Positions 17,532 through 26,476 are shown, numbered from the stretch's first letter. The stretch: 64,000 nt of DNA from Catenulispora acidiphila DSM 44928 (GCF_000024025.1 NC_013131.1:992001-1056000), one strand, 5' to 3'. Notes: generated by a model from the sequence alone, not told the origin. Made by a program: numbers and translations.

Positions 17532-18710
17532 ATGAGTGCGGGCAGCCATGATCCGAGCCAGCCGGATCCGGTCGCGGATGCTGAGACGATCGCCATCCAC
17601 TACAGCCCGGCATCCGCGTCGGAGGGTTTGTCCGCCGCGAATGGTGGTGGCGACGGTGCGCCCTCGCAGGGTCCTGGCAATCGGCGGCGGATCGCTGTCG
17701 TCGGTGGCGTCGCCGTGATAGCCGTCGCGGCGATAGCTGGGGCGCTCGCTCTGAGCAGTGGTGGTGGTTCGCATGCGGCAGCTGCGTCGCGTCAGGATTC
17801 GCAGATCGGCGATGCCAGCGGGCCTTCGGGCGGCGATCAGGCGGGCGGTGTGGCAGCAGGTCGCGCGACGTCCGAGCAAGGTGGTGGCGGCGCCGCGGTC
17901 GGAAGCTCGTCGGCCACGGGTTCTCTCGGTGCAGTCGGCGGGCAAAGTAGCCAGCCCGGCGCGCCCAACGGATCCTCGACGAACTCCGCGCAGCCGCACG
18001 ACTCATCGAGCCCGAGCAAGCCCGGCCAGTCGTCCGCATCCGGCGGTGCCCCGAGCACCGGCGGGGGCAATCAGCCGACGTCCGCGCCGCCGCCCGGCGC
18101 TCAGCACCCGGCGTATGCGGGACGGCTCGCCTCCGGTGCGGCGCAGTCGTCGTCAGCGTCGGCGACGCTGCGAACCTCCGCCGCCTCGCCGGGCAGCGGC
18201 AGCCTGCTCCTGTCGGTGATGCTCACCAATACGCACTCCGGCGCCGTCGGGGCGTCCGACAGCGCCGGCAACAGTTACTCGGTGATCGCCGACCAGAGCG
18301 ACGGTGCGGGTGACCGTACCCTGATACTCGCGGCGGTGGGAGCGAAGTCCCTCGCGGCTGGCGGGTCGGTGACCGTCACCTTCCCTACCTCCTCGGAGCA
18401 CCACGCTGCGCTCGACGCCTTCTCCGGCGTGAGCGCGATCACCGGTCACTCTTCGGCGACGGCCGCCTCGGGACCGTTCGCATCGGGCGCCGCCTCCGCG
18501 TCCGGCGGCGGCATTGTCTTCGCCGCCGCCGGAATCCAAGGCGGGGAGAACGCCACCTGGTCCGCCGGCTTCACGGCCCTCCCGACCCTCCTCGTCGCCC
18601 CGGCGGACCAACTCGCCACGGCCTACGAGAGTGCCGGATCCGGCAGTGCCCAAGGATCAGGGTCCTGCAACCACCAGTGGATGGCGGCAGTCGTGACCCT
18701 GGCCGGCTAA
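17532..18710 (+). CDS. Membrane-anchored Ser/Gly-rich protein with a C-terminal beta-sandwich-like domain
   Basis: A 392-residue hypothetical. Residues about 1-52 are polar and cytoplasmic, then one hydrophobic helix RIAVVGGVAVIAVAAIAGAL (about 53-74), a Ser/Gly/Pro/Gln-rich stalk (about 75-195) and a C-terminal domain (about 196-392). The domain has repeated short strands and ends with SGSCNHQWMAAVVTLAG, resembling modules at the end of actinobacterial secreted and surface proteins. Predicted to be a type II membrane protein with its domain outside. The ATG at 17532 is preceded by a weak GGGGG site. Function unknown. Confidence 0.75.
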   Translation: MSAGSHDPSQPDPVADAETIAIHYSPASASEGLSAANGGGDGAPSQGPGNRRRIAVVGGVAVIAVAAIAGALALSSGGGSHAAAASRQDSQIGDASGPSGGDQAGGVAAGRATSEQGGGGAAVGSSSATGSLGAVGGQSSQPGAPNGSSTNSAQPHDSSSPSKPGQSSASGGAPSTGGGNQPTSAPPPGAQHPAYAGRLASGAAQSSSASATLRTSAASPGSGSLLLSVMLTNTHSGAVGASDSAGNSYSVIADQSDGAGDRTLILAAVGAKSLAAGGSVTVTFPTSSEHHAALDAFSGVSAITGHSSATAASGPFASGAASASGGGIVFAAAGIQGGENATWSAGFTALPTLLVAPADQLATAYESAGSGSAQGSGSCNHQWMAAVVTLAG

Positions 18711-18750
18711 CCCGGCTGACCCGGCTGGAAGGCTCGCCCGCCCCAAGGCA

Positions 18751-20550
18751 TTAGGCAGGTTTCCCAGCCCGAATCCACCGCTCGAAGACATCCGTCTTCT
18801 CCCTCGGCCAGGCGCCGTCGCACGGCATCGACCCTTGCCGGAGCCGGCCGAGGATCGCCTCGGCATGCCGACTGACGTCGTCGTGCGACCACAAGTCGAA
18901 GACGAACTTCATCGATCGCCTGTCCATCTCCCTGAACAGGGTCCTGATGTGTGCGTCGAAGCTGAGCGGCGCGTCGTTCGCGGGCAGCGTCATGACAGGT
19001 CCTTCCGGATTGGTTTGTACGGCGAGAGCGGAGACTCGGGCATCTGGCGTCGCGCCGCACACCCACCACCAGCGCGGTACCGGCATGTGCGGTGGCGGGT
19101 GGGCGCCCGGCTGGGAGTTCTCCACGGCGATGCGCGAGCCCCACTCGATGTAGGAGACGAACGCCGCGCGGAACTCGGGGTCGCTCGGCAGCCCGGCTTC
19201 ATCAGCCGAGCGCACGATGAGCTGCGCCCAGCGCGCGCGCTGCTCCTCGCTGAGGCCCTTGCCCGCGTGCTGCCCGACCATTCGGTCGTAGCCGCCGTAG
19301 GTGTCGGTGTACACGGTCGGGCCGCCGAAGGTCTCGCCGAGCCAGGCCGCCACGCGTTCCGGATGGTCCGGCGACATGTTCGCGAAGATCGGCGCGAGCA
19401 GCGGATCGGCCGGTACGTGCTTGGCGTAGAAGATCCGCGTCATCCTGGTCAGCGCCGGCAGCCCGCCGGCCCACTGGAAGAGCGTCGGCTCCGAGGGCGC
19501 GGGCGGATCCTGGAAGTCGACGTACCAGTGCATGCCGCTGCAGAACGGCTTGTTCTGCGACTGCCCGCAACGGCACAAGCTGTAGTGCTCGGTCGAGGAT
19601 CCCGCATTCCGCGGCTCCGGCTCGCCGTCAGCACCGGTGAGCGGAATCGAGCCGGTGACCCGGTAGGGACCGTCCTTGGAGACCTCAATCGCCGCCGGCC
19701 GATCCTGGTCGACTTGTTCCCGGGCCTCACGGTCGTCGATCGCAAAACTCAAGGCGCCCGACGGACACGCCCGAACCGCCCGGACGATCTCGTCCATGCG
19801 CCCCCCGCTCGGCGCCACGAAAGGCTCCTGGCCCTGACGGAACACGGTCGGAAGACGGTCGGTGCACAGCCCCGAATGAGCGCAGATCCCGCGATTGTCC
19901 AGGACGGTGACCTGCTGCCCGGGATACGTGTCCCGCCGATCGGCCACGCGTGCCGGACTCTTGGCGCCGCTGAAGCCGTTCGTCGCATGCGCGCCGTCGC
20001 AAAACGGCTTGGTCGCCGAGCCTCCGCAGCGACACAGCGCCATCTGCGGACGCAGCGGCAACGGCTCCCCTAGCCAGGTGGTCAAGTGGCTGGCATTGGT
20101 GACGAGGTAGGGACCATCCTCCGACGCCTGGATGCTGGTCGGCAGATCGCCCTGTAGCGCGGCCAGCCGTGCGATGCGTCCGGCGACCACCGCAGGATCG
20201 GGAACTAGCCGACAGGCTAGGTCCTGAAGTGCCGCAGTAGCCTCGATCAGCGGAGCGGGCACGCCAGTGGTGGCGCGCAGCCGGGTGGCTTCCTGGGTGA
20301 GACGCCAGAGCTCGGCGTCGATCGACGGCTCCTCGGCGGTAACGGGGTCGTCGAGCGTTCCGGCTACAAGAAGAGCCAGAGGCCTGATAACCGATCCGTT
20401 CAGCTGCACCGAGGCGCCGCGGAGCAGCTCGGCGTCGATCTCGCCGTCATAGGTTCCGGACAAAGCATCGGCGACGCGGCGCTCAAGCCGGCGCGCGCCC
20501 GCCAGCAGCGCCGTCGGGGTGGTCAGGTCGGTGTCGTTACTCGTAGTCAT
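18751..20550 (-). CDS. CDGSH / ferredoxin / CDGSH / truncated-globin fusion protein
   Basis: A 599-residue cytoplasmic redox protein from the ATG at 20550. Order: an N-terminal helical region (1-140, unrecognised); a CDGSH [2Fe-2S] motif CRCGGSATKPFCDGAH starting at Cys173; a single-cluster ferredoxin-like segment with CAHSGLCTD (Cys223) and RACPSGAL (about 223-265); a second CDGSH-type motif CRCGQSQNKPFCSGMH from Cys326, with Ser in place of the motif Asp; a group-II-like truncated hemoglobin (about 350-485) with proximal-His segment GQHAGKG (His428); and a C-terminal helical segment (about 515-599) of unknown family. Long upstream starts are unlikely because they run through the promoter. 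It is divergent from a TetR gene. Likely role: electron transfer or NO/O2 chemistry (inference). Confidence 0.9.
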   Translation of the reverse strand: MTTSNDTDLTTPTALLAGARRLERRVADALSGTYDGEIDAELLRGASVQLNGSVIRPLALLVAGTLDDPVTAEEPSIDAELWRLTQEATRLRATTGVPAPLIEATAALQDLACRLVPDPAVVAGRIARLAALQGDLPTSIQASEDGPYLVTNASHLTTWLGEPLPLRPQMALCRCGGSATKPFCDGAHATNGFSGAKSPARVADRRDTYPGQQVTVLDNRGICAHSGLCTDRLPTVFRQGQEPFVAPSGGRMDEIVRAVRACPSGALSFAIDDREAREQVDQDRPAAIEVSKDGPYRVTGSIPLTGADGEPEPRNAGSSTEHYSLCRCGQSQNKPFCSGMHWYVDFQDPPAPSEPTLFQWAGGLPALTRMTRIFYAKHVPADPLLAPIFANMSPDHPERVAAWLGETFGGPTVYTDTYGGYDRMVGQHAGKGLSEEQRARWAQLIVRSADEAGLPSDPEFRAAFVSYIEWGSRIAVENSQPGAHPPPHMPVPRWWWVCGATPDARVSALAVQTNPEGPVMTLPANDAPLSFDAHIRTLFREMDRRSMKFVFDLWSHDDVSRHAEAILGRLRQGSMPCDGAWPREKTDVFERWIRAGKPA

Positions 20551-20626
20551 CTGCGTTCGGTCCGAATCATGGAGGTTCCTCGGGTGTCCGTGAGGGCAAC
20601 ACGACTTATCAATACGGTACAGGTGT

Positions 20627-20651
20627 GTATTGCATGGATACAATTCAGGGG
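20627..20651 (+). promoter_or_regulatory. Divergent promoter region with inverted repeat; leaderless -10 for the TetR gene
   Basis: TGTAT-N7-ATACA (20627-20643) is an inverted repeat in the short gap between the divergent genes. TACAAT (20639-20644) is a good -10, six bases before the GTG at 20651. TetR binding here would control both genes. Confidence 0.5.
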
Positions 20652-21289
20652 TGCACCCAGGGAGAACGCCACAGGTCGGAGGCCGCTCAGCGGGCCAGGG
20701 GCGGGCCCGTGACAGCACCATCGACGCCCGCATCCTCGCAGCGGCCAAGCGCCAGCTCGCGGTGCTCGGCTACGAAGGGATGTCGATCGCGGCGGTCGCA
20801 GCCGAGGCCGGCACCACCCGGCAGGCCCTCTACCGCCGCTGGCCCAGCAAAGCCGACCTGGCCGGCGCCGCCGTCGCGAGCGCCGAGGACGCGCCGACGG
20901 ACCCGCCGCGCGAGTCCCCGGGCATCGCCGACCCCTTCGCCGACCTGGTCGCCGAACTCACCGACTTCCAGCGCGGCGTCTCACGCCCGGGTCGTCTGTC
21001 CCTGGTCGGCACGATGCTCCAGGACAACACCGAGCGCCAGGTCCGCGAACGCTACCAAGCCCGCGTCATCCATCCGCGACGCCGCCGGATCGCCGCCATC
21101 CTGCAAGCCGCCCAAGACCTCGGCCTGATCGACCAGGACGCAGACCTCACGGTCGCTGTAACGATGTGTACCGGCAGCTGGTACGGCCGCGCCCTGGCCG
21201 GCGACCCGGTCCCCGCGGACTGGCCGACGCGCACCGCCGCGCTCGTGTGGCGTGCCGTCGGCGGGGATGTCCGCAGAACAGGGCACTGA
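20651..21289 (+). CDS. TetR-family transcriptional regulator
   Basis: About 212 residues from the GTG at 20651; a TTG at 20630 is possible but lies inside the promoter. The helix-turn-helix is MSIAAVAAEAGTTRQALYRR followed by WPSKADL, typical of TetR. The C-terminal half resembles the TetR_C domain seen in relatives with AAAILQAAQDLG-like helices. It is divergent from the iron-sulfur/globin fusion with an inverted repeat between, so that gene is its most likely target. Inducer unknown. Confidence 0.9.
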   Translation: MHPGRTPQVGGRSAGQGRARDSTIDARILAAAKRQLAVLGYEGMSIAAVAAEAGTTRQALYRRWPSKADLAGAAVASAEDAPTDPPRESPGIADPFADLVAELTDFQRGVSRPGRLSLVGTMLQDNTERQVRERYQARVIHPRRRRIAAILQAAQDLGLIDQDADLTVAVTMCTGSWYGRALAGDPVPADWPTRTAALVWRAVGGDVRRTGH

Positions 21290-21449
21290 TCCAGTCACGG
21301 GCGTCCAGCCAGCAATAATCGTGTTCTTACCGAGATTTATCAGAGTCTTGCATCGCTGAGTCGACTGGCCGACGATGGTGCGGTGCGGGGCCATGGGGGC
21401 CGAGCTCCGTCGGTGCGAGGGGGCGGTGGCGATGGCGATAGCTGGACCG

Positions 21450-22805
21450 ATGGTCGAGACGGTGCTCGGCGGCGTGCGGATGACGGACCGGATCGTCGTG
21501 CCCTTCGAAGGTCCCGGTGCTGGCATCGGTGAGCTGACCTGGGGGCAGCAGAAAGTCTGGACCCTGATGCAGCAGGCCGGAACGTCGCTGAGCATGGGTG
21601 GCGCGGTGCCCGTGGCAGATGGCCGGACGGTCCAGGATCTGGCTGTGGAGCTTGCGTTTTTCATGTGCCGTTATGCATCGATGCGCGTCCGCATTCGGTC
21701 GGGCGAGGACGGCGCTGTGGTCCAGGAGGTGTCAGGCTCAGGCGCGCATGCGCTGGGCATAATCGACGTCGCGGACGACGAGGACCCAGCTCTGACCGCT
21801 CAGCGCCTAGCGGACCAGTGGGACGCGACGCCGTTCGATCACGCGCAGGAGTGGCCGATCCGGATGGCGGCGGTGCGCGCGCGGGGCGTGGTGACTCACG
21901 TGGTCGTGACGATCTCCCATGTAGCTACAGACGGCGCCGGAATCGCTGTCATGCTCACGGATTTGGCCGAACGTGACCCGGTCACCGGCGAGCCGAAGAA
22001 CCCGGCGCCGACGATGGGTCCGCTGGAACTGGCCGCACAGCAGCGGACGCCTGCGGGGCAACGGCAGAACGAGGCTTCGCTGCGTCATTGGGAGCGCATT
22101 CTCCGCTCCGCCAGCCCGCTTCGATTCGGTCCGCACGTCGACCGTGGCGAGCCGCGTTACCGTCGCGCCTACTTCGAATCCAGGGCGCTGCACATGGCAT
22201 CGAAGGCAGTCGCCGCTCGGCTCGGCGCGCCGGAATCGTCCGTCATGTTGGCTGGCTACGCGGTGGTTGTGGCGCGGCTGACCGGGATCAATCCCTCGCT
22301 GATCCAGGTGGTCGTCAGCAACAGGTTCCGTCCCGGCATCGCGGACGTCTCGCATCCGTTGTCCGTGAACGGCTTGTTCATGGCGGACGCCGCGAACGTC
22401 TCCTTCGACGAGGCTGTCGAACGTACCCAGCGTGCCTCGGCTCTCTGCTCGAAGTACGCCTACTACGACCCGAGGCAGCTCGAAGAGCTGCGTGCGCGCA
22501 TTAGTGAGGAACGCGGCGACGTCATCGAGCTCTCGTGCCTGTTCAACGACCGCCGCCTCGGCGCCGATACCGACGTGTCCATGCCGGCGCCGTCCAGACA
22601 GGCGCTGGACGCTGCCCGGGACGAGAGCACTTTCCGCTGGGGCGAGCCGTTCGCCGAGTACCTCGACAAGCTGATGGTCCAGGTCAGCGCCACATCTGAC
22701 GCGGTCGAACTGGAAGTCCAGGTCGATACGCACCACGTCTCCGCAAACGAAGCGCGCGCGCTCGTGCTGGAGCTTGAGTCGCTCGTGGTGCGGGCGGTCG
22801 GTTAG
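21450..22805 (+). CDS. Stand-alone condensation-domain-like acyltransferase
   Basis: A protein of about 450 residues with the fold of NRPS condensation / acyl-CoA acyltransferase enzymes. The active-site HHxxxDG motif appears as ISHVATDGAG (only the second His of the pair is kept), and LMVQVSATSDAVELEVQVDTHHV lies near the end. No adenylation, carrier or thioesterase domain is attached or nearby, so it acts as a free-standing enzyme, perhaps ester- or amide-forming. Starts at 21375, 21450 or 21480 are possible; 21450 (MVETVLGGVRMTDR) is my choice, since the first 25 residues from 21375 look non-protein. A strong terminator follows. Confidence 0.78.
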   Translation: MVETVLGGVRMTDRIVVPFEGPGAGIGELTWGQQKVWTLMQQAGTSLSMGGAVPVADGRTVQDLAVELAFFMCRYASMRVRIRSGEDGAVVQEVSGSGAHALGIIDVADDEDPALTAQRLADQWDATPFDHAQEWPIRMAAVRARGVVTHVVVTISHVATDGAGIAVMLTDLAERDPVTGEPKNPAPTMGPLELAAQQRTPAGQRQNEASLRHWERILRSASPLRFGPHVDRGEPRYRRAYFESRALHMASKAVAARLGAPESSVMLAGYAVVVARLTGINPSLIQVVVSNRFRPGIADVSHPLSVNGLFMADAANVSFDEAVERTQRASALCSKYAYYDPRQLEELRARISEERGDVIELSCLFNDRRLGADTDVSMPAPSRQALDAARDESTFRWGEPFAEYLDKLMVQVSATSDAVELEVQVDTHHVSANEARALVLELESLVVRAVG

Positions 22806-22872
22806 CCACAGGTCTGCCATCGAAGCCGCCACCTCTCGAGAACATCAATAGATGACAAAGCCTTGTGTTAGA

Positions 22873-22915
22873 GTCCCGCGGTCGACTCCCCCCCACAGAG
22901 CGTCGACCGCGGGAC
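22873..22915 (+). terminator. Rho-independent-type hairpin after the condensation-domain gene
   Basis: Perfect 14-bp stem GTCCCGCGGTCGAC / GTCGACCGCGGGAC with a 15-base loop. No T-run follows, as is usual in high-GC actinobacteria. Confidence 0.75.
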
Positions 22916-23186
22916 AGTGCCATCAGAGGCCTGACACGATCACAGGGATCTGCATCGGTCTCTGAGGTACCAACGGATGTTCTACACCCGGGGATCTCGC
23001 GGCAGAACCGGCCCGAATGTTTGCATCGCGCTTGCGTTTCTCACGCACTACTCACGGCGTCACGAATCACGCCAGATGTTCACCTGGTCACGGGAGGCCG
23101 GGCTCCGGTGGGTTCGCATCCAAGGGAGTTGTTCAGGGCGGCGTAAATCGGTGCCCAGGTTCGGCAGCCTGCGCTAGGTTCCAGCC
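22916..23186. other. Gene-free spacer
   Basis: About 270 bases between the hairpin and the next gene. Short open frames here lack codon bias and ribosome sites. The only signal I see is the -10-like TAGGTT at 23175-23180 just before the next start. Confidence 0.5.
23175..23180 (+). promoter_or_regulatory. Probable -10 of a leaderless transcript
   Basis: TAGGTT followed by CCAGCC and then the ATG at 23187. The eight bases TTCCAGCC between -10 and start are identical to those before the GH5 gene at 7428. No clear -35 is visible. Confidence 0.4.
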
Positions 23187-24377
23187 ATGTGGCGCAAGAG
23201 GGGGACGTCGAACCGCGACGAGTTCGGACACGAGGTCGCTGAGCGGATCCGGGCGGCGAGTCCGGAATCGGATGTCGAGTATTCCGCAAGCGATTTCACT
23301 GTCGCCGTCAAACCCCGCAGCGGCACCGGAGCAGGCGGCGTCCTGTCCCTGAAGCGGTTCTTCGCCGAACGCGAGGGCCTGGACGAGGACGGCCGCCGAG
23401 CCCAGATCGACCGCTTGGTCGCCATCGTGACCGCGCCCTCCGTGCCCGAGGGATGGGCCGAGGTCCGGCCGATGCTGATGCCCGTGCCGCGCCGCGCCGA
23501 CTTCGGCCTCGCCGATGGCCGCGACCCGCTCCTGTCGCGGCCGTTCGCGCCGTGCCTTAGCGAGCTCGTGGTCGTCGACCAGAAGGACCGCATGGGCTAT
23601 GTCAAAGCTTCCGACCCCGCACAGTGGGGAGTGACCGCGGACGATGTCTTCGAGGCCGCGCACGCGAATCTCACCGCGCAGTTCTCCGACATCCTGGACC
23701 GGCGCACCGACGCCCCCTCAGCGACCAGCTTCATGGGCGCCGGCCACACCTACATGGGATCGCTGCCGCTCCTAGACGGCTGGCTGGCCACCTGGGCCGC
23801 AGGCTGGGAGCAGCGTCCCCTGGTCTTCCTGACCGAGTTCACCGGCATGCTCATCTGCCCCGAGCCAGCCGACCCCACCGAGCTGAAACAGCGGCTGGCG
23901 GACGCCGAGCAGGAGTGGACTCGCGATACCCGCTCCATCTCACCCGTCGCGTACACGACCGACGACTCAGGCCGCATCGTGCCGTACGACGTCCCCGCAG
24001 ACCATCCGGCACGCGCCGCGGTCCGCAGGTCGTGGGCCCTGTTGGCCGCGGATACCTACGCGACCCAGACGAAGCTTCTGCGCAGCACCTCGGACGACCC
24101 ATTCATCGCCGCACTCCAGCTCTTCAGCCGCTCCGACGACGGCCTGACCTTCACCCTCGCGACCTGGAGCGCGAACCAGCCCAGCCTCCTGCCGCCAGCG
24201 GACTGGATCGCATTCGCCGGCGAGGGAGACGACCACTTCTTCCTGCCCTGGGACGCCGTGGCAGCCGAGGTCGACCTAATCCCCGAGCCCGGCTACCACC
24301 CGACGCGCTACCTGGTCGAAGCCTGGCCTGACCCGAAGGTCATGGCGCGACTACGAGCCCAGGCCGGGATGCCGTAA
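23187..24377 (+). CDS. Uncharacterised protein (possibly DUF1444-like)
   Basis: A 396-residue soluble protein with good actinobacterial codon usage. The N-terminus, MWRKRGTSNRDEFGHEVAERIRAASP, then SDFTVAVKP and VLSLKRFFAER, resembles the start of DUF1444 (YtpQ-type) proteins. Acidic residues are frequent throughout; no signal peptide or membrane helix. I cannot assign a function. The start is fixed by a -10-like element six bases upstream, suggesting a leaderless message. Confidence 0.75.
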   Translation: MWRKRGTSNRDEFGHEVAERIRAASPESDVEYSASDFTVAVKPRSGTGAGGVLSLKRFFAEREGLDEDGRRAQIDRLVAIVTAPSVPEGWAEVRPMLMPVPRRADFGLADGRDPLLSRPFAPCLSELVVVDQKDRMGYVKASDPAQWGVTADDVFEAAHANLTAQFSDILDRRTDAPSATSFMGAGHTYMGSLPLLDGWLATWAAGWEQRPLVFLTEFTGMLICPEPADPTELKQRLADAEQEWTRDTRSISPVAYTTDDSGRIVPYDVPADHPARAAVRRSWALLAADTYATQTKLLRSTSDDPFIAALQLFSRSDDGLTFTLATWSANQPSLLPPADWIAFAGEGDDHFFLPWDAVAAEVDLIPEPGYHPTRYLVEAWPDPKVMARLRAQAGMP

Positions 24378-24520
24378 CGAGCAGCCCTCGCCGAGCCCTC
24401 GCCGTTCAGGTCTCGGATACCGATTTCGCCGTATAGCGCGCAGCAGTAGCTGTGACATGTATGAGACAGAAACCATGGTCCACAGCCGTCCGGATCGCAC
24501 ATTCATGGGACTGCACACAA

Positions 24521-24559
24521 AACAGCCCCTGACCAGAGTTCACCTGGTCAGGGGCTGTT
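24521..24559 (-). terminator. Terminator of tRNA-Tyr
   Basis: Perfect 16-bp stem AACAGCCCCTGACCAG / CTGGTCAGGGGCTGTT with a 7-base loop, flanked by T-rich ends on both strands. It lies just beyond the 3' end of the minus-strand tRNA and could also stop transcripts from the gene on the plus strand. Confidence 0.85.
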
Positions 24560-24570
24560 TTGCCTGCTTG

Positions 24571-24651
24571 TGGCGGGTGAAGGATTCGAACCTTCGAAGC
24601 TTTCGCGACGGATTTACAGTCCGCTCCCATTGGCCGCTCGGGCAACCCGCC
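24571..24651 (-). tRNA. tRNA-Tyr (GTA)
   Basis: 81-base class II tRNA on the minus strand. Acceptor stem GGCGGGT pairs with ACCCGCC, discriminator A, no encoded CCA. The anticodon loop CTGTAAA carries GTA; a variable arm and a GGTTCGAATCC T-arm are present. Confidence 0.95.
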
Positions 24652-24746
24652 AATAGCGCGTCCCGCGGGTCCGGTCTGGACCGGGTCCGTGGGGCGACGG
24701 CACAACAATAGCGGATCGCGGGGGGTGGTTCGCCACTCGGTTCTTT

Positions 24747-24784
24747 GGTGGGGTGGGTGGGGTGGGTGGGGTGGGTGGGGTGTG
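24747..24784 (+). repeat. GGGGTGGGT tandem repeat (potential G-quadruplex)
   Basis: Four near-perfect 9-base GGGTGGGGT units on the plus strand, in the 238-base gap between tRNA-Tyr and the end of the AAA ATPase gene. The rest of the gap is G-rich with no gene. Confidence 0.8.
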
Positions 24785-24889
24785 TGATCTTCGGGTGGGC
24801 GGGAGGTGGGGTTGTCGGGTTTTCGGGGTTGGGGGTCGGTGGGGGTGTGGCCGGGCGGCGTGGGGTGCTCCGGGAGGGGGGTTGGCGCC

Positions 24890-26476
24890 TCAGTGGCGGA
24901 GGTCGCCTGATGCGCCGAGGAGTCTGCGGGTCAGTTGGTGCTGGGAGCCGCCGAGGATTTCCAGGGCTGCGTCCAGGTGTTTGGCGCTGACGTGGAGTCC
25001 GTTGGCGGGGGTGGGGGCGGTGTCTTGGGTGTCTTGTTCGTTGAGGGAGATCAGTGCGGCTCGGCGGATCAGTTCCTTGATGAAGGATGCCGTGACGCCT
25101 GCTGTTCGCTCGATCAGGGTGTCGGCGCTGCTGAGGTCCAGATCCAGGCTGCCGCGGTAGAGCTCGAGGAGGCGTGCGCGGCCTTCGGCGTCTGGGAGTG
25201 GTACTTCGACGGCGTGGTCTACGCGGCCGGGGCGCATGGCCAGGGCTGGTTCCAGGGTGTCTATGCGGTTGGTGGTGAGGAGGAAGGTGACGTCGGCGTC
25301 GCCGTCGAGGCCGTCCATCTCGTTGAGGAGTTGGAACAGGAGCGGGGTGGCGGTCATGTGGGCTGAGCGGTCTTGGGCGATCAGGTCCACGTCCTCGACG
25401 ACGACCAGGGCGGGCTGGAGGGCGCGGGCGATCTCGCAGGCTTGGCCGATCAGGCGCAGGGCGCTGGCGGTGAGGACGACGACGGTGGTCTCGGGCAGCC
25501 GGCTCATCAGGTATCTGACGGTGTGGGTCTTGCCGGTACCGGGCGGGCCGAAGAGCAGGACGCCGCGCTTGAGGTGCTGGCCGTGGGCGAGGAGGGTTTC
25601 GCGGTGGCGGTTCACGCCGAGGATCTGCGCCTCGATGCCCTCCAGCATGCCGGGCGGGAGGATCAGCTCCTCGCGGTCCATGACCGGGCGGTCGTGGAAG
25701 CCCAGGGCGGACTGGTGCGGGCCGAACATCTCGGTGCCGAATTCCAGGACGTGGCCGCGGTAGACGCTGAACTCGATGGCCAGGCGGCGGATCTCGGCGG
25801 CTGCCTTGCGGGCCAGGGCGCGGTCGGCGCAAGCGATCTCCAGGCTGACGTCCTGCTGCGGGCCGCGCATTTCCGTGCCGCGGAGCAGGATGGCCAGCGG
25901 CGGGCGCGGGTCCTCGGTGCGGTCGCCGTCGTCGGGACCGTCGAGGCCGTCCACGAGATACAGGCCGCACTGGACGCAGGTGCGGGTCTGGTCGCCGGGA
26001 CCGGAGGGCTGGTCGGTGAGGGACACGCCGCTGACGGCCATGCCCTGCGGCCCGGACTCGTAGAAGAGGTCTGACAGGCCGAACATGCGGTGGCGGAAGC
26101 CGGCCATGCCGGTCAGGCGGTACGGGGCGCCGTTGCGGGACAGCCAGCGGTCCAGGGCGCCCTGGACGTTGACGTGCTCGTAGGGCGGCCAGGTCGCGGT
26201 GGTGACGGGGAGCAGGGCGGCTTCCGGGCCGAGGTGCGCGGTGAGCAGGTCGGCGAGGCTGGGCGCGGCGGGGGGTGCCGGTGAGGTGGGTGCGTTCGGG
26301 TCGGGCGCGGCGTTCGGGCTCGCGGCGTTCGGATCGGAGGCGGCGTCGGCGTTCGCGCCGGGGACGGGGACCGGGGAGCGGCCACCGTGCACAGATGTGA
26401 CGACCATTCCTGAGCCGCTCGATACGGCGTCGTTGCGGCGCGGCGGCATCGGCTGTGACGACATGGGGTCCACCAT
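24890..26476 (-). CDS. AAA-family ATPase (CDC48/FtsH-type ATPase module)
   Basis: A 528-residue soluble ATPase. The N-terminal 70 residues are Pro/Ala/Asn-rich with PNA repeats. A middle region (about 75-275) of unknown fold has a lone Cys pair (TCVQCG). The AAA module (about 300-460) shows Walker A GPPGTGKT (about 310), Walker B ALVVVEDVDL, sensor-1 LLTTNRID and the arginine-finger region ALAMRPGRVD; a C-terminal helical lid follows. No protease or membrane domain, so it probably remodels a protein partner that cannot be named from the sequence. The start at 26476 lies 42 bases after the stop of the next upstream gene on the same strand. Confidence 0.92.
   Translation of the reverse strand: MVDPMSSQPMPPRRNDAVSSGSGMVVTSVHGGRSPVPVPGANADAASDPNAASPNAAPDPNAPTSPAPPAAPSLADLLTAHLGPEAALLPVTTATWPPYEHVNVQGALDRWLSRNGAPYRLTGMAGFRHRMFGLSDLFYESGPQGMAVSGVSLTDQPSGPGDQTRTCVQCGLYLVDGLDGPDDGDRTEDPRPPLAILLRGTEMRGPQQDVSLEIACADRALARKAAAEIRRLAIEFSVYRGHVLEFGTEMFGPHQSALGFHDRPVMDREELILPPGMLEGIEAQILGVNRHRETLLAHGQHLKRGVLLFGPPGTGKTHTVRYLMSRLPETTVVVLTASALRLIGQACEIARALQPALVVVEDVDLIAQDRSAHMTATPLLFQLLNEMDGLDGDADVTFLLTTNRIDTLEPALAMRPGRVDHAVEVPLPDAEGRARLLELYRGSLDLDLSSADTLIERTAGVTASFIKELIRRAALISLNEQDTQDTAPTPANGLHVSAKHLDAALEILGGSQHQLTRRLLGASGDLRH

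Noticed and set aside
17122-18039. A 305-codon minus-strand frame over the degenerate repeats
   Set aside because: Overlaps the anchored Ser/Gly protein, Arg/Ser-rich without domains, and its N-terminal part is antisense to a clear signal-anchor helix.
21375-24377. A secondary-metabolite (NRPS) gene cluster
   Set aside because: Only one condensation-like domain is present; no adenylation, carrier or thioesterase domain, and neighbours are unrelated.
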